A DNA stretch of 64,000 nt from Psychroserpens sp041224425 (GCF_041224425.1 NZ_JBGFGL010000071.1:62001-126000); one strand, 5' to 3'; shown: positions 33,754 through 43,233, counted from the stretch's first letter. The notes: generated by a model from the letters alone, not told the origin. Made by a program: numbers and translations.

Positions 33754-34755
33754 ATGTATAGCATAAGAGAAGAAATTAAGAAACGGATTTTGGTGTTGGA
33801 TGGTGCAATGGGAACCATGTTGCAACGCTATAATTTTTCGGAGTCAGATTTTAGAGGGAAGCGTTTTGCCGACTTTCCATTACCACTGAAAGGAAACAAC
33901 GATTTGTTGTCGCTAACTCAACCCGAAGCTATTGCTGAAGTACATCGCCAGTATTTTGAAGCAGGTGCAGATATTGTTGAAACCAATACCTTTTCAGGAA
34001 CAACCATTGCCATGGCAGATTACAAGATGGAAGATCTTGTTTATGAATTAAATTACGAGTCGGCAAAAATAGCCAAACAAGTCGCTGATGAATTCACAAA
34101 AGCCAATCCAGAAAAACCGCGTTTTATCGCTGGAAGTATTGGTCCGACCAATAAAACCGCAAGTATGTCGCCAGACGTGAACCGACCAGAATATAGAGCG
34201 GTTACTTTTGAAGAATTACGTTTAGCGTATAAAGAGCAAGTAGAAGCTTTGATTGATGGAGGTGTTGATGTGTTGTTGGTTGAAACGATTTTTGATACGC
34301 TTAATGCCAAAGCTGCCTTATTCGCTATCGAAGAAGTAAAGGAAGAACGACAGATAGATATTCCTATTATGGTTTCAGGTACCATAACCGATGCTTCTGG
34401 ACGAACATTATCAGGTCAAACCGTAGAGGCATTTTTAGTGTCCATTTCCCACATACCACTATTGAGTGTTGGTTTCAATTGTGCTTTAGGAGCCGAACAG
34501 CTCAAACCATATTTGCAGCGTTTATCTCATGAAACCAAATTCTATACGTCGGCGCATCCCAATGCTGGATTACCTAATGCGTTTGGAGAGTACGATCAAT
34601 CGGCTCTTCAGATGCAAAACCTTATTGAGGATTATTTGAAAGATGGTTTGGTGAACATTGTTGGAGGCTGCTGTGGAACCAATCCGCAACATATTAAAGC
34701 TATTGCAAAAGTGGCTAAGAATTATGGCCCTAGAAAAGTGGTTGTTGGTGTATAG
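33754..34755 (+). CDS. metH: Methionine synthase, homocysteine S-methyltransferase part
   Basis: 333 aa covering only the first module of cobalamin-dependent methionine synthase: homocysteine activation by zinc. It begins RILVLDGAMGTMLQ and has the zinc cysteines in VGFNCALGAE and IVGGCCGTNPQHI. The remaining modules are in the gene at 35151, as in other flavobacteria, so this is a split metH. A frame from TTG 33736 exists, but ATG 33754 (MYSIREEIKK) fits better. It is the first gene under the SAM-I riboswitch. Confidence 0.93.
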   Translation: MYSIREEIKKRILVLDGAMGTMLQRYNFSESDFRGKRFADFPLPLKGNNDLLSLTQPEAIAEVHRQYFEAGADIVETNTFSGTTIAMADYKMEDLVYELNYESAKIAKQVADEFTKANPEKPRFIAGSIGPTNKTASMSPDVNRPEYRAVTFEELRLAYKEQVEALIDGGVDVLLVETIFDTLNAKAALFAIEEVKEERQIDIPIMVSGTITDASGRTLSGQTVEAFLVSISHIPLLSVGFNCALGAEQLKPYLQRLSHETKFYTSAHPNAGLPNAFGEYDQSALQMQNLIEDYLKDGLVNIVGGCCGTNPQHIKAIAKVAKNYGPRKVVVGV

Positions 34756-34788
34756 TGTTTGGTTTATAGAAATTAAAGAACAAGAATT

Positions 34789-35148
34789 ATGAAGGATTAT
34801 ACAGAGTTAGAAGTTTGGATTGCCTCAAGAAAGTTAGTTAAGACAGTTTATGGATTAACATCGAAATTTCCTAACACAGAAATATATAGTTTGACAAATC
34901 AAATAAACAGAAGCGTAATTTCTGTACCTTCAAATATTGCTGAAGGCATAGGAAGGCAATCAGACAAAGAGACTATTCAATTTTTATACATTTCAAAAGG
35001 TTCGCTTTTTGAACTGGAAACACAATTATATTTAGCTTATGATTTAGAGTATATTTCAAAAGATCAACTTGAAAACGTTTTAAATGAAACTACTTCGAGT
35101 AAAAAACTATTAAACGGATTCATTAATTATTTCAAAAGCAAAAAATAA
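34789..35148 (+). CDS. Four-helix-bundle protein (23S rRNA intervening-sequence family)
   Basis: 119 aa of the four-helix-bundle family first found in intervening sequences of 23S rRNA. Family marks are YTELEVWIASRKLVKTVY at the start, INRSVISVPSNIAEGIGRQS in the middle, and FELETQLYLAYDLEYIS. It lies between the two halves of methionine synthase, 33 bp after one and 2 bp before the other. No rRNA is near. Members are often found as scattered single genes; the function is unknown. It has no evident link to methionine. Confidence 0.9.
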   Translation: MKDYTELEVWIASRKLVKTVYGLTSKFPNTEIYSLTNQINRSVISVPSNIAEGIGRQSDKETIQFLYISKGSLFELETQLYLAYDLEYISKDQLENVLNETTSSKKLLNGFINYFKSKK

Positions 35149-35150
35149 TT

Positions 35151-37868
35151 ATGAGCTCAACAAAACACATGTTGCCACACACCATACACAAAACACCAAA
35201 AACAAAGTACTTAAAGCTTTCCGGTCTTGAACCCTTAATTGTTACTCCAGAAAGCAACTTTATCAATGTAGGTGAACGTACCAATGTTACAGGCTCTAGA
35301 AAATTCTTAAGATTAATCAAGGAAGACAAGTTTGATGAGGCTTTGGATGTTGCGAGAGATCAAGTGGAAGGTGGGGCACAAATTCTCGATGTGAATATGG
35401 ATGAGGGCATGCTTGATGGTAAAGAGGCCATGGTACATTTCTTAAACCTGATAGCTTCTGAACCTGATATTGCTCGTATTCCTATTATGATCGATAGTTC
35501 CAAATGGGAGATTATTGAAGCTGGTTTGCAGGTTGTACAAGGTAAAAGTGTGGTCAATTCCATTAGCTTAAAAGAAGGCGAAACTGAATTTATCAGACAA
35601 GCTACATTGATAAAAAGCTATGGTGCTGCTGTCATTGTGATGGCATTTGATGAGATTGGTCAGGCCGATACTTATGAAAGACGCATCCAAATCTGCGAAA
35701 GATCGTATAAAATATTGGTGGATATTGTCAAATTTCCGCCTCAGGATATCATATTTGATCCTAATATTTTTCCCGTGGCGACAGGAATGGAAGAACATCG
35801 ATTGAATGCACTGGATTTCTTCAAAGCCACGAAATGGATTCGAACACATTTGCCTTATGCTAATGTGTCTGGTGGTGTGAGTAATGTGTCCTTTTCTTTC
35901 CGAGGAAATACAGTCGTTCGTGAAGCGATTAATTCTGCATTCTTATACCATGCCATTCAACATGGAATGAATTTAGGGATTGTCAATCCGACGCAGTTGG
36001 AAGTTTATGATGAAATTCCAAAAGAGTTATTGAAGCATGTTGAAGATGTTTTGTTTGATCGTGATGATCAGGCAACAGAACGCCTATTGGAATTTGCAGA
36101 ATCGGTTAAAGAGGTTGCCAAAGATAGTAACACAAAAGTTCAAGAGTGGCGCAATGAATCTTTGCAGGAACGCATAACGCATAGTCTTGTTAAAGGGATT
36201 GATACATTTATTGTCGATGATGTTGAGGAAGCTCGCCAAGCAACTGAAAAACCTATTGAGGTTATTGAGGGTTATTTAATGACAGGAATGAATGTGGTTG
36301 GTGATCTCTTCGGAAGCGGAAAAATGTTCTTGCCACAGGTTGTCAAATCGGCTCGTGTCATGAAAAAAGCAGTAGCCTATCTGAAACCTTTTATCGAAGC
36401 TGAAAAAGATGGACAACAAGAATATGCTGGGAAAATTTTGATGGCTACGGTTAAAGGTGATGTGCATGACATCGGTAAAAATATCGTGAGTGTGGTTTTG
36501 GGTTGTAATAATTATGAAATCATCGATTTGGGTGTTATGGTTCCGCCAGAGAAAATCATAGAGGTTGCCAAAAAGGAACAAGTCGATATTGTTGGATTGA
36601 GTGGCTTGATTACCCCTTCACTTGATGAAATGGTCTATCTTTCCAAAGCTATGAAAAAGGAAAATTTAACCATCCCATTGATTATTGGAGGTGCTACAAC
36701 ATCAAAAGCCCATACTTCTGTAAAAATTGCTCCTCATTATGATCATACAGTCGTTCATATCAATGATGCTTCAAGAGCTGTGACTGTTGTCGGTAATTTG
36801 TTACAAAAAGACAATCAGGTGTATAAATCTGAAATCAGAAAAGAGTACGACAACTTCAGGGAACAGTTTTTAAAACGTGGCAAGCGTAAAGCATATTTGA
36901 GTATTCAAGAAGCGCGACAAAACAAATTCAGAATAGATTGGGATGTTAATTCAGTTGTTACACCTAAGCAACTAGGTGTTCAGGTTATCAATGATTTTGA
37001 CATCACGCTACTGGAAGATTATATTGATTGGAGTCCGTTTTTCAGAAGTTGGGATTTACACGGAAAGTTTCCGGAGATTCTAAACGATGAGATTGTTGGA
37101 ACGCAAGCTTCCGAATTGTTCAAGGATGCACAAGACACTTTACAGGAGATTTTCAAAAACAAATTATTGAAAGCTAAAGCTGTATTCGGATTGTTTCCAG
37201 CAAACACCGTAAATGACGATGATATTGAAGTCTATGATGAACATGGCGAACTCAAGCATACCTTCCTAACATTACGACAACAACTCAAAAAACGAGAAGG
37301 TGTCCCTAATCATGCCTTATCCGATTTTATTGCACCGAAAACTTCTGGAATTCAAGATTATATTGGTGCTTTTTGTGTATCGACAGGCTTTGGTACAGAT
37401 GCTTTGGCAAAGCAATATGAAGCGGATAATGATGACTATAATGCTATTATGATAAAAGCGTTAGCCGATCGTTTGGCAGAAGCTTTTGCTGAATACTTAC
37501 ACAAACATGTAAGAACAGAGGTTTGGGCTTATGCAAGTCAGGAAAACTTAAGCAACGAAGAATTGATACAAGAGCAATATAAAGGTATCAGGCCTGCGCC
37601 TGGCTATCCTGCTTGTCCAGACCATTTAGAAAAAAATACCATTTGGAAACTTTTGGATGTTGAAAAAAATATTGGTGTAAAACTTACCGAAAGTTTGGCC
37701 ATGTGGCCAGCTGCTAGTGTAAGTGGTTATTATTTTGCGCATCTAGAATCTAAATACTTCGGATTGGGAAAAATTACCGACGATCAATTGGAAGATTATG
37801 CCAAGCGAAGACAAATTAGTAAAGACGAAGCTAAAAAATGGTTAAATCCGAATCTAGCAGATAACTAA
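35151..37868 (+). CDS. metH: Methionine synthase, folate/cobalamin/activation part
   Basis: 905 aa carrying the methyl-folate-binding module (NFINVGERTNVTGSRKF, about 38-300), a cap plus B12-binding module with the DxHxxG motif at 437-442 (GDVHDIGKNIVSVVLG, lower axial His H439), and the SAM-dependent reactivation module (RPAPGYPACPDHLEK near 825). With the protein from 33754 it methylates homocysteine using methyltetrahydrofolate. metF follows 6 bp downstream. All three modules seem intact. Confidence 0.95.
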   Translation: MSSTKHMLPHTIHKTPKTKYLKLSGLEPLIVTPESNFINVGERTNVTGSRKFLRLIKEDKFDEALDVARDQVEGGAQILDVNMDEGMLDGKEAMVHFLNLIASEPDIARIPIMIDSSKWEIIEAGLQVVQGKSVVNSISLKEGETEFIRQATLIKSYGAAVIVMAFDEIGQADTYERRIQICERSYKILVDIVKFPPQDIIFDPNIFPVATGMEEHRLNALDFFKATKWIRTHLPYANVSGGVSNVSFSFRGNTVVREAINSAFLYHAIQHGMNLGIVNPTQLEVYDEIPKELLKHVEDVLFDRDDQATERLLEFAESVKEVAKDSNTKVQEWRNESLQERITHSLVKGIDTFIVDDVEEARQATEKPIEVIEGYLMTGMNVVGDLFGSGKMFLPQVVKSARVMKKAVAYLKPFIEAEKDGQQEYAGKILMATVKGDVHDIGKNIVSVVLGCNNYEIIDLGVMVPPEKIIEVAKKEQVDIVGLSGLITPSLDEMVYLSKAMKKENLTIPLIIGGATTSKAHTSVKIAPHYDHTVVHINDASRAVTVVGNLLQKDNQVYKSEIRKEYDNFREQFLKRGKRKAYLSIQEARQNKFRIDWDVNSVVTPKQLGVQVINDFDITLLEDYIDWSPFFRSWDLHGKFPEILNDEIVGTQASELFKDAQDTLQEIFKNKLLKAKAVFGLFPANTVNDDDIEVYDEHGELKHTFLTLRQQLKKREGVPNHALSDFIAPKTSGIQDYIGAFCVSTGFGTDALAKQYEADNDDYNAIMIKALADRLAEAFAEYLHKHVRTEVWAYASQENLSNEELIQEQYKGIRPAPGYPACPDHLEKNTIWKLLDVEKNIGVKLTESLAMWPAASVSGYYFAHLESKYFGLGKITDDQLEDYAKRRQISKDEAKKWLNPNLADN

Positions 37869-37874
37869 AAATAT

Positions 37875-38831
37875 ATGAAGGTTACAGAACATATTGAAAA
37901 AGCGAATGGAAATACTCAATTTTCTTTTGAAATTTTACCGCCTTTAAAAGGGCAGCATATCCAATCCATTTTTAATAATATTGATCCATTAATGGAATTT
38001 AATCCACCTTTTATTGATGTGACTTACCATAGGGAAGAATACCTTTACAAGGAATTGGAAAATGGCTTATTACAGAAAAAAATTGTCAAGAAACGACCTG
38101 GAACGGTTGGGATTTGTGCAGCAATTCAAAACAAGTACAGTGTTGATGCCATTCCGCATATTCTTTGTGGCGGATTTACAAAAGAAGACACCGAAAACTT
38201 TCTGATTGATCTTGATTTTCTAGGTATTGAAAATGTCATGGCTTTACGAGGTGATGCCGTGAAGACCGAAACCTATTTTAAACCTGAAAAAGAAGGGCAT
38301 CATTTCGCAAGTGAACTGGTCACGCAAATTTCAGAACTCAATAAGGGCAATTATCTAGACGAAGACCTTCAAAACTCTTCAAAGACCAATTTTTGTATAG
38401 GTGTAGCAGCTTATCCTGAAAAGCACATGGAAGCTCCTAGCTTGGATAGTGATATCCATTTTCTGAAAAAGAAAATCAAAAATGGCGCCACCTATATTGT
38501 CACTCAAATGTTTTTTGATAACCAGAAGTATTTTGATTTTGTGGATAAGTGTCGAGCCTCGGGAATAACCGTTCCAATCATTCCAGGCTTAAAGCCAATT
38601 GCGACCAAAAAGCAACTGAATTTAATTCCGCATCGTTTTCATGTTGATTTGCCTGAAACTTTGATTATGGAAATTGTAAAATGTAAAGACAATTCTCAAG
38701 TTGCCCAAGTTGGTATCGAGTGGTGTATTGAACAATCTAAAGCGCTTCAAAAAGCAGGTATTCCTGTATTGCATTATTATTCAATGGGTAAAAGCGACAA
38801 TATCAAATCGATAGCTTCTAAAGTGTTTTAA
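37875..38831 (+). CDS. metF: 5,10-methylenetetrahydrofolate reductase
   Basis: 318 aa flavoprotein that makes methyltetrahydrofolate, the methyl donor for methionine synthase. It starts near FSFEILPPLKG with the catalytic Glu in this stretch, has VTYHREEYLYKE, a LGIENVMALRGDAVK block and IVTQMFFDNQKYFDFV. It is the last gene of the riboswitch-controlled operon, 6 bp after metH. Length is a little above the usual 290-300 aa. Confidence 0.95.
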   Translation: MKVTEHIEKANGNTQFSFEILPPLKGQHIQSIFNNIDPLMEFNPPFIDVTYHREEYLYKELENGLLQKKIVKKRPGTVGICAAIQNKYSVDAIPHILCGGFTKEDTENFLIDLDFLGIENVMALRGDAVKTETYFKPEKEGHHFASELVTQISELNKGNYLDEDLQNSSKTNFCIGVAAYPEKHMEAPSLDSDIHFLKKKIKNGATYIVTQMFFDNQKYFDFVDKCRASGITVPIIPGLKPIATKKQLNLIPHRFHVDLPETLIMEIVKCKDNSQVAQVGIEWCIEQSKALQKAGIPVLHYYSMGKSDNIKSIASKVF

Positions 38832-38905
38832 AAAAGGATTTCAATTTCTAAAATCAGTTGAGAAAGCGTACTTTTGCAAAACGAAATTGTTAGGGTAAAT
38901 TAGGT

Positions 38906-40165
38906 ATGAAAACATCAAAATTAGCTGAAGGATTAAAAGGATCCGAAATTATTAAAATTGCTGGTGAGGTTAATGCTCTTAAAGCAAAAGGTGAAACCGT
39001 TTACAACCAAACTATAGGTGATTTCGATTCTAGTGTATTTCCAATTCCAAAAGCCTTGAAAAGAGAAATTGTTGAGGCTTACGAAAATGACCAAACCAAT
39101 TACCCAACAGCAAATGGAATGGAAGAGCTTCGAGAAACGGTTTCTTCCTATTTGGCCAATCGTCTTGGGTTGCGTTATACTAAAGATGAAATACTTATCT
39201 CTGGTGGTGCGAGACCACTTATCTATGCCTTGTACCAAACAGTATTAGATTTAGAAGACACCGTTTTATATCCTGTACCATCATGGAATAATGATGCTTA
39301 TACCTATTTAGCTAGAAATAAAGCTGTGGTTGTTGAAACCAAAGCTAAAAACAAATTCATGCCAACCGTTGAGGATATCGAACCTCATGTTCAGGATATT
39401 GCATTATTGGCACTTTGTTCTCCGCTAAATCCGACTGGAACCACATTTGATAAAGAGACCTTATTAGAAATTTCCAATTTGGTGATTACTGAAAACGAGC
39501 GTCGCAAGAAAGAAGGTCAAAAACCTTTGTATGTGCTTTACGATCAAATTTATTGGCAGTTAACGTATGGTGAGACGGCACATTACAATCCAGTAGAACT
39601 CAATCCTGACATTCGTGAATATACCATTTTTATTGATGGTATTTCCAAAGCTTTTGCTTCAACTGGTGTTCGAGTGGGTTGGGCTTTTGGTCCAAGTCAT
39701 GTCATCAATAAGATGAAAGCCTTGTTGAGCCATATTGGTGCTTGGGCTCCAAAAGCTGAACAGATGGCAGTTGCCTCTTATTTGTCGCAAACAGAAACGG
39801 TGTCCCAATATTTAGGTTATATCAAACAAGAATTGCATTACAGATTGAAGAAGTTTTATGACGGATTTCAAGATTTAAAATCTCAAGGCTTTGCAGTTCA
39901 TGCTATCGAACCTGAAGCGGCTTTGTATTTAACTGTTCAATTTGATCTGATTGGAAAAACCACAGTTGATGGAGAACAATTGAATTCCATAGAAGAAGTC
40001 ACGAGCTATTTGCTCAATGAAGCCAAATTAGCAGTTGTTCCTTTCTATGCCTTTGGAGCTTCAAGAACTTCAAATTGGTTTCGACTTTCTGTTGGAACTT
40101 CCAAAAAGGAAGAAATCGATACCATTTTTGATTTGCTGAAAAAAGCTTTGGAAAATTTATCCTAA
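38906..40165 (+). CDS. PLP-dependent aminotransferase, class I/II
   Basis: 419 aa fold-type I aminotransferase. PLP binding is supported by CSPLNPTGTTF, VLYDQIYWQLTYG and the lysine block IDGISKAFASTGVRVGW. It resembles aspartate/aromatic aminotransferases with an N-terminal NYPTANGMEELRE. It starts 75 bp after metF, separately from the methionine operon. The amino donor and substrate cannot be settled from sequence; a second class I enzyme, of a different subfamily, lies in the aromatic operon at 44058. Confidence 0.88.
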   Translation: MKTSKLAEGLKGSEIIKIAGEVNALKAKGETVYNQTIGDFDSSVFPIPKALKREIVEAYENDQTNYPTANGMEELRETVSSYLANRLGLRYTKDEILISGGARPLIYALYQTVLDLEDTVLYPVPSWNNDAYTYLARNKAVVVETKAKNKFMPTVEDIEPHVQDIALLALCSPLNPTGTTFDKETLLEISNLVITENERRKKEGQKPLYVLYDQIYWQLTYGETAHYNPVELNPDIREYTIFIDGISKAFASTGVRVGWAFGPSHVINKMKALLSHIGAWAPKAEQMAVASYLSQTETVSQYLGYIKQELHYRLKKFYDGFQDLKSQGFAVHAIEPEAALYLTVQFDLIGKTTVDGEQLNSIEEVTSYLLNEAKLAVVPFYAFGASRTSNWFRLSVGTSKKEEIDTIFDLLKKALENLS

Positions 40166-40185
40166 GCTCATTACATTTATTCTGT

Positions 40186-40193
40186 TACTTTTG
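40186..40193 (+). promoter_or_regulatory. Promoter -7 element of the deacylase gene
   Basis: TACTTTTG fits TAnnTTTG exactly, 17 bp before the ATG at 40210. The -33 element is not clear. Confidence 0.5.
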
Positions 40194-40209
40194 TTTGAGA
40201 AAAAATGGA

Positions 40210-41310
40210 ATGCAACGTTACCTAACTTTTTTATTGCTGATTCTGTCTTATAGCTTATTAGCGCAGGACAAATCTAAAAGCCATCCCTTTACTTTGGATG
40301 CCAATTTGTTCTATGGGACGATTCTAGAACACAATCCTGATATTTCCCATTTAATAACAGATCATCCCACAGGTCTGATTTTAAGTTACAATCAGAAAAC
40401 CTACGGATTTAAGAACTGGGAAAGCAGATACAACTATCCAGATTGGGGATTTTCATTCATTTATCAAGACATGAAGAACCATTATCTTGGTGAGAATTAT
40501 AGCGTTTATGCACATTTCAATTTTTACTTTCTGAAGCGACATCTTAATTTCCGTATCGGACAAGGAATTGCATACAATACCAAGCCATACGATAAAATTG
40601 AGAATTTCAACAACAATGCCTACGGATCACACTTGTTGAGTACTACCTATGTGATGCTGAATTATAAAAAGGAAAACATTTTTAAAGGTTTGGGGCTTCA
40701 AGCCGGATTTTCAATCATTCATTATTCGAATGCCAACTTTAAGGCACCAAATAATTCAACCAACACTTTTGTGTTCAATGTTGGAGCAAATTATTTATGG
40801 GATTATGCGAATGAACCAGATTATATTCCTTCAAGTGAAGAGAAAAAATTTACAGAACCTATCAGGTATAATTTTGCATTCCGTACTGGGTTGAATGAAA
40901 GTGATATCATAGCAGTTGGTCAGTTTCCATTTTATATTGTATCAGCTTATGCCGACAAACGACTGAATCGTAAGAGTGCCATCCAATTAGGAGCTGATGT
41001 GTTTTTTTCAAAGTTTTTGGAAGAGCTTATTTATTTTTATTCTGTTGCATTTCCTGAACTGAACGTGAGTGGCGATGAAGATTGGAAGCGTGTCGGGTTT
41101 TTTGTAGGTCATGAACTTTTTATCAATAAGATGTCTTTTATAACCCAACTGGGTTATTATGTATACTATCCTTACGATTTTGAAGGTCAAGTGTATAATC
41201 GTATCGGATTGAAACGGTATTTTGGAGATCGCTTTTTTGGAGCAATCACTCTTAAATCACATGCTGCAAAAGCTGAAGCTGTCGAATTTGGAATAGGGAT
41301 TAGATTATGA
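40210..41310 (+). CDS. Lipid A 3-O-deacylase-like outer-membrane protein (PagL family)
   Basis: 366 aa, signal peptide (1-18, ending LLAQ). The mature protein is a barrel-like array of aromatic strands with the PagL/acyloxyacyl hydrolase motif H-x-S-N in SIIHYSNANFK, which carries the His-Ser pair used to remove the 3-O fatty acid from lipid A. A frame from TTG 40195 was rejected for ATG 40210 (MQRYLTFLLL). It is translationally coupled to the next gene through an ATGA overlap. C-terminus ends EFGIGIRL, as in outer-membrane barrels. The length is larger than the Salmonella enzyme. Confidence 0.82.
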   Translation: MQRYLTFLLLILSYSLLAQDKSKSHPFTLDANLFYGTILEHNPDISHLITDHPTGLILSYNQKTYGFKNWESRYNYPDWGFSFIYQDMKNHYLGENYSVYAHFNFYFLKRHLNFRIGQGIAYNTKPYDKIENFNNNAYGSHLLSTTYVMLNYKKENIFKGLGLQAGFSIIHYSNANFKAPNNSTNTFVFNVGANYLWDYANEPDYIPSSEEKKFTEPIRYNFAFRTGLNESDIIAVGQFPFYIVSAYADKRLNRKSAIQLGADVFFSKFLEELIYFYSVAFPELNVSGDEDWKRVGFFVGHELFINKMSFITQLGYYVYYPYDFEGQVYNRIGLKRYFGDRFFGAITLKSHAAKAEAVEFGIGIRL

Positions 41311-42053
41311 AAAAATTTAGCTACATCGTACTGTCAATTTTGCTTTTTGCCTGTAATGGCGAAAATGCTCCAGATTGTATTCAAAATGCTGGAAATATCA
41401 TTCAGCAAGAATTTGTGGTCAATAGTTTTACTAAGATTACAGTGTTTCCAAGAGTTCAACTCATTATCAAACAAGACCAAGACCAAAGTGTTGTGGTTGA
41501 AACAGGAGAAAACTTATTAAACGACATTGAAATTAGAGTAGAGAACAACAAATTGGTTGTAAAAAACAATAACGCTTGTAATCTTACCAGAAATTATGGC
41601 ATTACCAAAGTGTTTGTTAGCGCTCCAAATTTGAACGAAATTAGAAATGCTTCAGGATTAACGGTTCAAAGTGAAGGTATTTTGACTTATGACACCTTGC
41701 AATTGATTTCTGAGGATTTTACTTCGGAAGAATTTAACACAGATGGTAATTTTAATGTGTCTGTCGATTGCAATACCTTAAGGTGTGTGGTGAATAATTT
41801 ATCTACCATTTTTATCAATGGTCAAACCGAAGATCTATATATTGATTATTTTTCAGGAGATGCGCGATTTGAAGGACGAAACTTAGTTGCCCAAAATATT
41901 GAGATTTTCCAACGCAGCAGTAATGATATGATTGTAAATCCGCAACAGTCTCTAATCGGTGAGATTCGCAGTACTGGGAATGTGATTGTAGTCAACACAC
42001 CACCAACGGTTGAGGTACAACAATTTTATACAGGACACCTGATTTTTGAATAA
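41307..42053 (+). CDS. Head GIN domain (DUF2807) lipoprotein
   Basis: 248 aa with lipobox LLFAC-N (Cys 16). The rest is the DUF2807 repeat, a beta-helix-like region: FTKITVFPRVQLIIKQ, VVETGENLLNDIEIRVENN and VFVSAPNLNEIRNASGLTV. The overlap ATGA couples it to the deacylase gene. The family is common in Bacteroidetes and of unknown function. No catalytic motif is seen. Confidence 0.88.
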   Translation: MKKFSYIVLSILLFACNGENAPDCIQNAGNIIQQEFVVNSFTKITVFPRVQLIIKQDQDQSVVVETGENLLNDIEIRVENNKLVVKNNNACNLTRNYGITKVFVSAPNLNEIRNASGLTVQSEGILTYDTLQLISEDFTSEEFNTDGNFNVSVDCNTLRCVVNNLSTIFINGQTEDLYIDYFSGDARFEGRNLVAQNIEIFQRSSNDMIVNPQQSLIGEIRSTGNVIVVNTPPTVEVQQFYTGHLIFE

Positions 42054-42056
42054 TAG

Positions 42057-42953
42057 CTATTCTGAAGTCAAAGCTCTAAAGAGGTTTTCCAAACTCTCAT
42101 TTTTTTGGTTCAGTTGAAGGATTTTCAATTGGTTGTCATGGGCAAAATCAAACACGTGTGATCGCATATCTTGAGAAGTTCCAAAGGTTATTTCATATAC
42201 AAAATCATGTGTGTTATTAACCGAAATAGCGTTTGGAAGCTTGAGTAAAAATTCATCTTCAACACGATAGTCAAATTCCACGATAACGGTTTGTTCTTTT
42301 CCATCACGTAAATCCTTGAGGGCTTTATCGGCAACAATTTCACCTTTATTGATAATAATAACCCGATCGCAAATGGCCTCAACTTCTTGCATGATGTGAG
42401 TCGAAAGAAAGACCGTTTTGTCTTTGCCAATAGATTGGATCAATCGTCTAATATCTACCAACTGATTGGGATCTAATCCAGTAGTCGGTTCATCCAGAAT
42501 CAATACATCAGGTTCGTGTAATAAAGCATTAGCTAACCCAACACGTTGGCGATAGCCTTTTGAAAGCTGCCCTATTTTTTTATGGGCTTCAGGCGTTAAA
42601 CCTGTTTGCTCAATGACTTCTGAGACACGCTGTTTTTTAATGTTATAAACGTTGGCATTAAAACTGAGATATTCCTTTACGAACATGTCAAGGTATAACG
42701 GATTGTGCTCTGGAAGGTAACCAACACTTTTTTGTACATCGGTCTTATTGGTGATGACATCAAAATCATTAACCTTGGCAATTCCTTCCGTAGCTGGAAT
42801 ATAAGTGGTTAAGATTTTCATAAGCGTTGACTTCCCTGCGCCATTAGGTCCAAGAAACCCAACAATCTCTCCTTTCTTTACAGAAAAGGAAATACTGTTC
42901 AAAGCCTTTTGCTCACCGTAAAGTTTTGTAATGTTTTCAACCGCAATTGACAT
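42057..42953 (-). CDS. gldA: ABC transporter ATP-binding subunit GldA
   Basis: 298 aa. Walker A GPNGAGKSTLMK (about 37-48), Q-loop near GYLPEHNPLY, signature LSKGYRQRVGLA, Walker B VLILDEPTTGLD. The C-terminal part (EFDYRVEDEFLLKLPNA) and the total length fit GldA, needed for gliding motility in flavobacteria. The start at 42953 (MSIAVENITKLYG) is preferred over a longer frame. gldF and gldG, its usual permease partners, are not beside it, as in many flavobacteria. Other ABC ATPases of the same subfamily remain possible. Confidence 0.82.
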   Translation of the reverse strand: MSIAVENITKLYGEQKALNSISFSVKKGEIVGFLGPNGAGKSTLMKILTTYIPATEGIAKVNDFDVITNKTDVQKSVGYLPEHNPLYLDMFVKEYLSFNANVYNIKKQRVSEVIEQTGLTPEAHKKIGQLSKGYRQRVGLANALLHEPDVLILDEPTTGLDPNQLVDIRRLIQSIGKDKTVFLSTHIMQEVEAICDRVIIINKGEIVADKALKDLRDGKEQTVIVEFDYRVEDEFLLKLPNAISVNNTHDFVYEITFGTSQDMRSHVFDFAHDNQLKILQLNQKNESLENLFRALTSE

Positions 42954-43103
42954 ACTATCGATTTGTTTATCCAAAAATAACAATTATAAGCAACGGACTA
43001 ATTTAAATTATGAAATCTTTAAAATTTATCATATCAAACCAAAAATGTTGGGCTACAATTTTAATTTCTCAAAATAATAATTACATTAGCAATTCAGTTG
43101 ATT

Positions 43104-43181
43104 ATGAAAACATTCAATTATACATATTATAGCTGGTTTTATTTCTTTTTTAGCGAAAAGAAAGAGACGTTGTATGTATAA
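43104..43181 (+). CDS. Leader peptide of the aromatic operon (25 aa)
   Basis: A 25-codon frame, with TAA at 43179-43181, 52 bp before pheA. Eleven of 25 residues are aromatic: five Phe (4, 12, 14-16), five Tyr (6, 8, 9, 13, 24) and one Trp (11); the block at 4-16 is F-N-Y-T-Y-Y-S-W-F-Y-F-F-F. This is the classic form of a leader peptide that senses charged Phe and Tyr tRNA. It lies directly before a terminator and before genes for Phe and Tyr synthesis. The peptide is too short for ordinary gene finding. Confidence 0.88.
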   Translation: MKTFNYTYYSWFYFFFSEKKETLYV

Positions 43182-43211
43182 TTTATAACCTATAAATTTA
43201 ATATGAGTCTC
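43164..43211 (+). promoter_or_regulatory. Predicted antiterminator of the aromatic attenuator
   Basis: GAGAC at 43164-43168 can pair with GTCTC at 43207-43211, the 5' half of the terminator stem, closing around the perfect hairpin AATTTATA-ACC-TATAAATT at 43181-43199. A ribosome stalled at the aromatic codons (43113-43151) leaves this region free. Confidence 0.65.
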
Positions 43212-43233
43212 GATGCAAATCGGGACTTTTTTT
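43206..43233 (+). terminator. Attenuator terminator before pheA
   Basis: AGTCTCGAT - GCAA - ATCGGGACT, a 9-bp stem with one G-U pair and a 4-base loop, followed by a T-run ending at 43233. The pheA ATG begins at the very next base. Confidence 0.9.

Noticed and set aside
43213..43233. ATG at 43213 as start of pheA
   Set aside because: It lies inside the attenuator stem; the family start fits ATG 43234.
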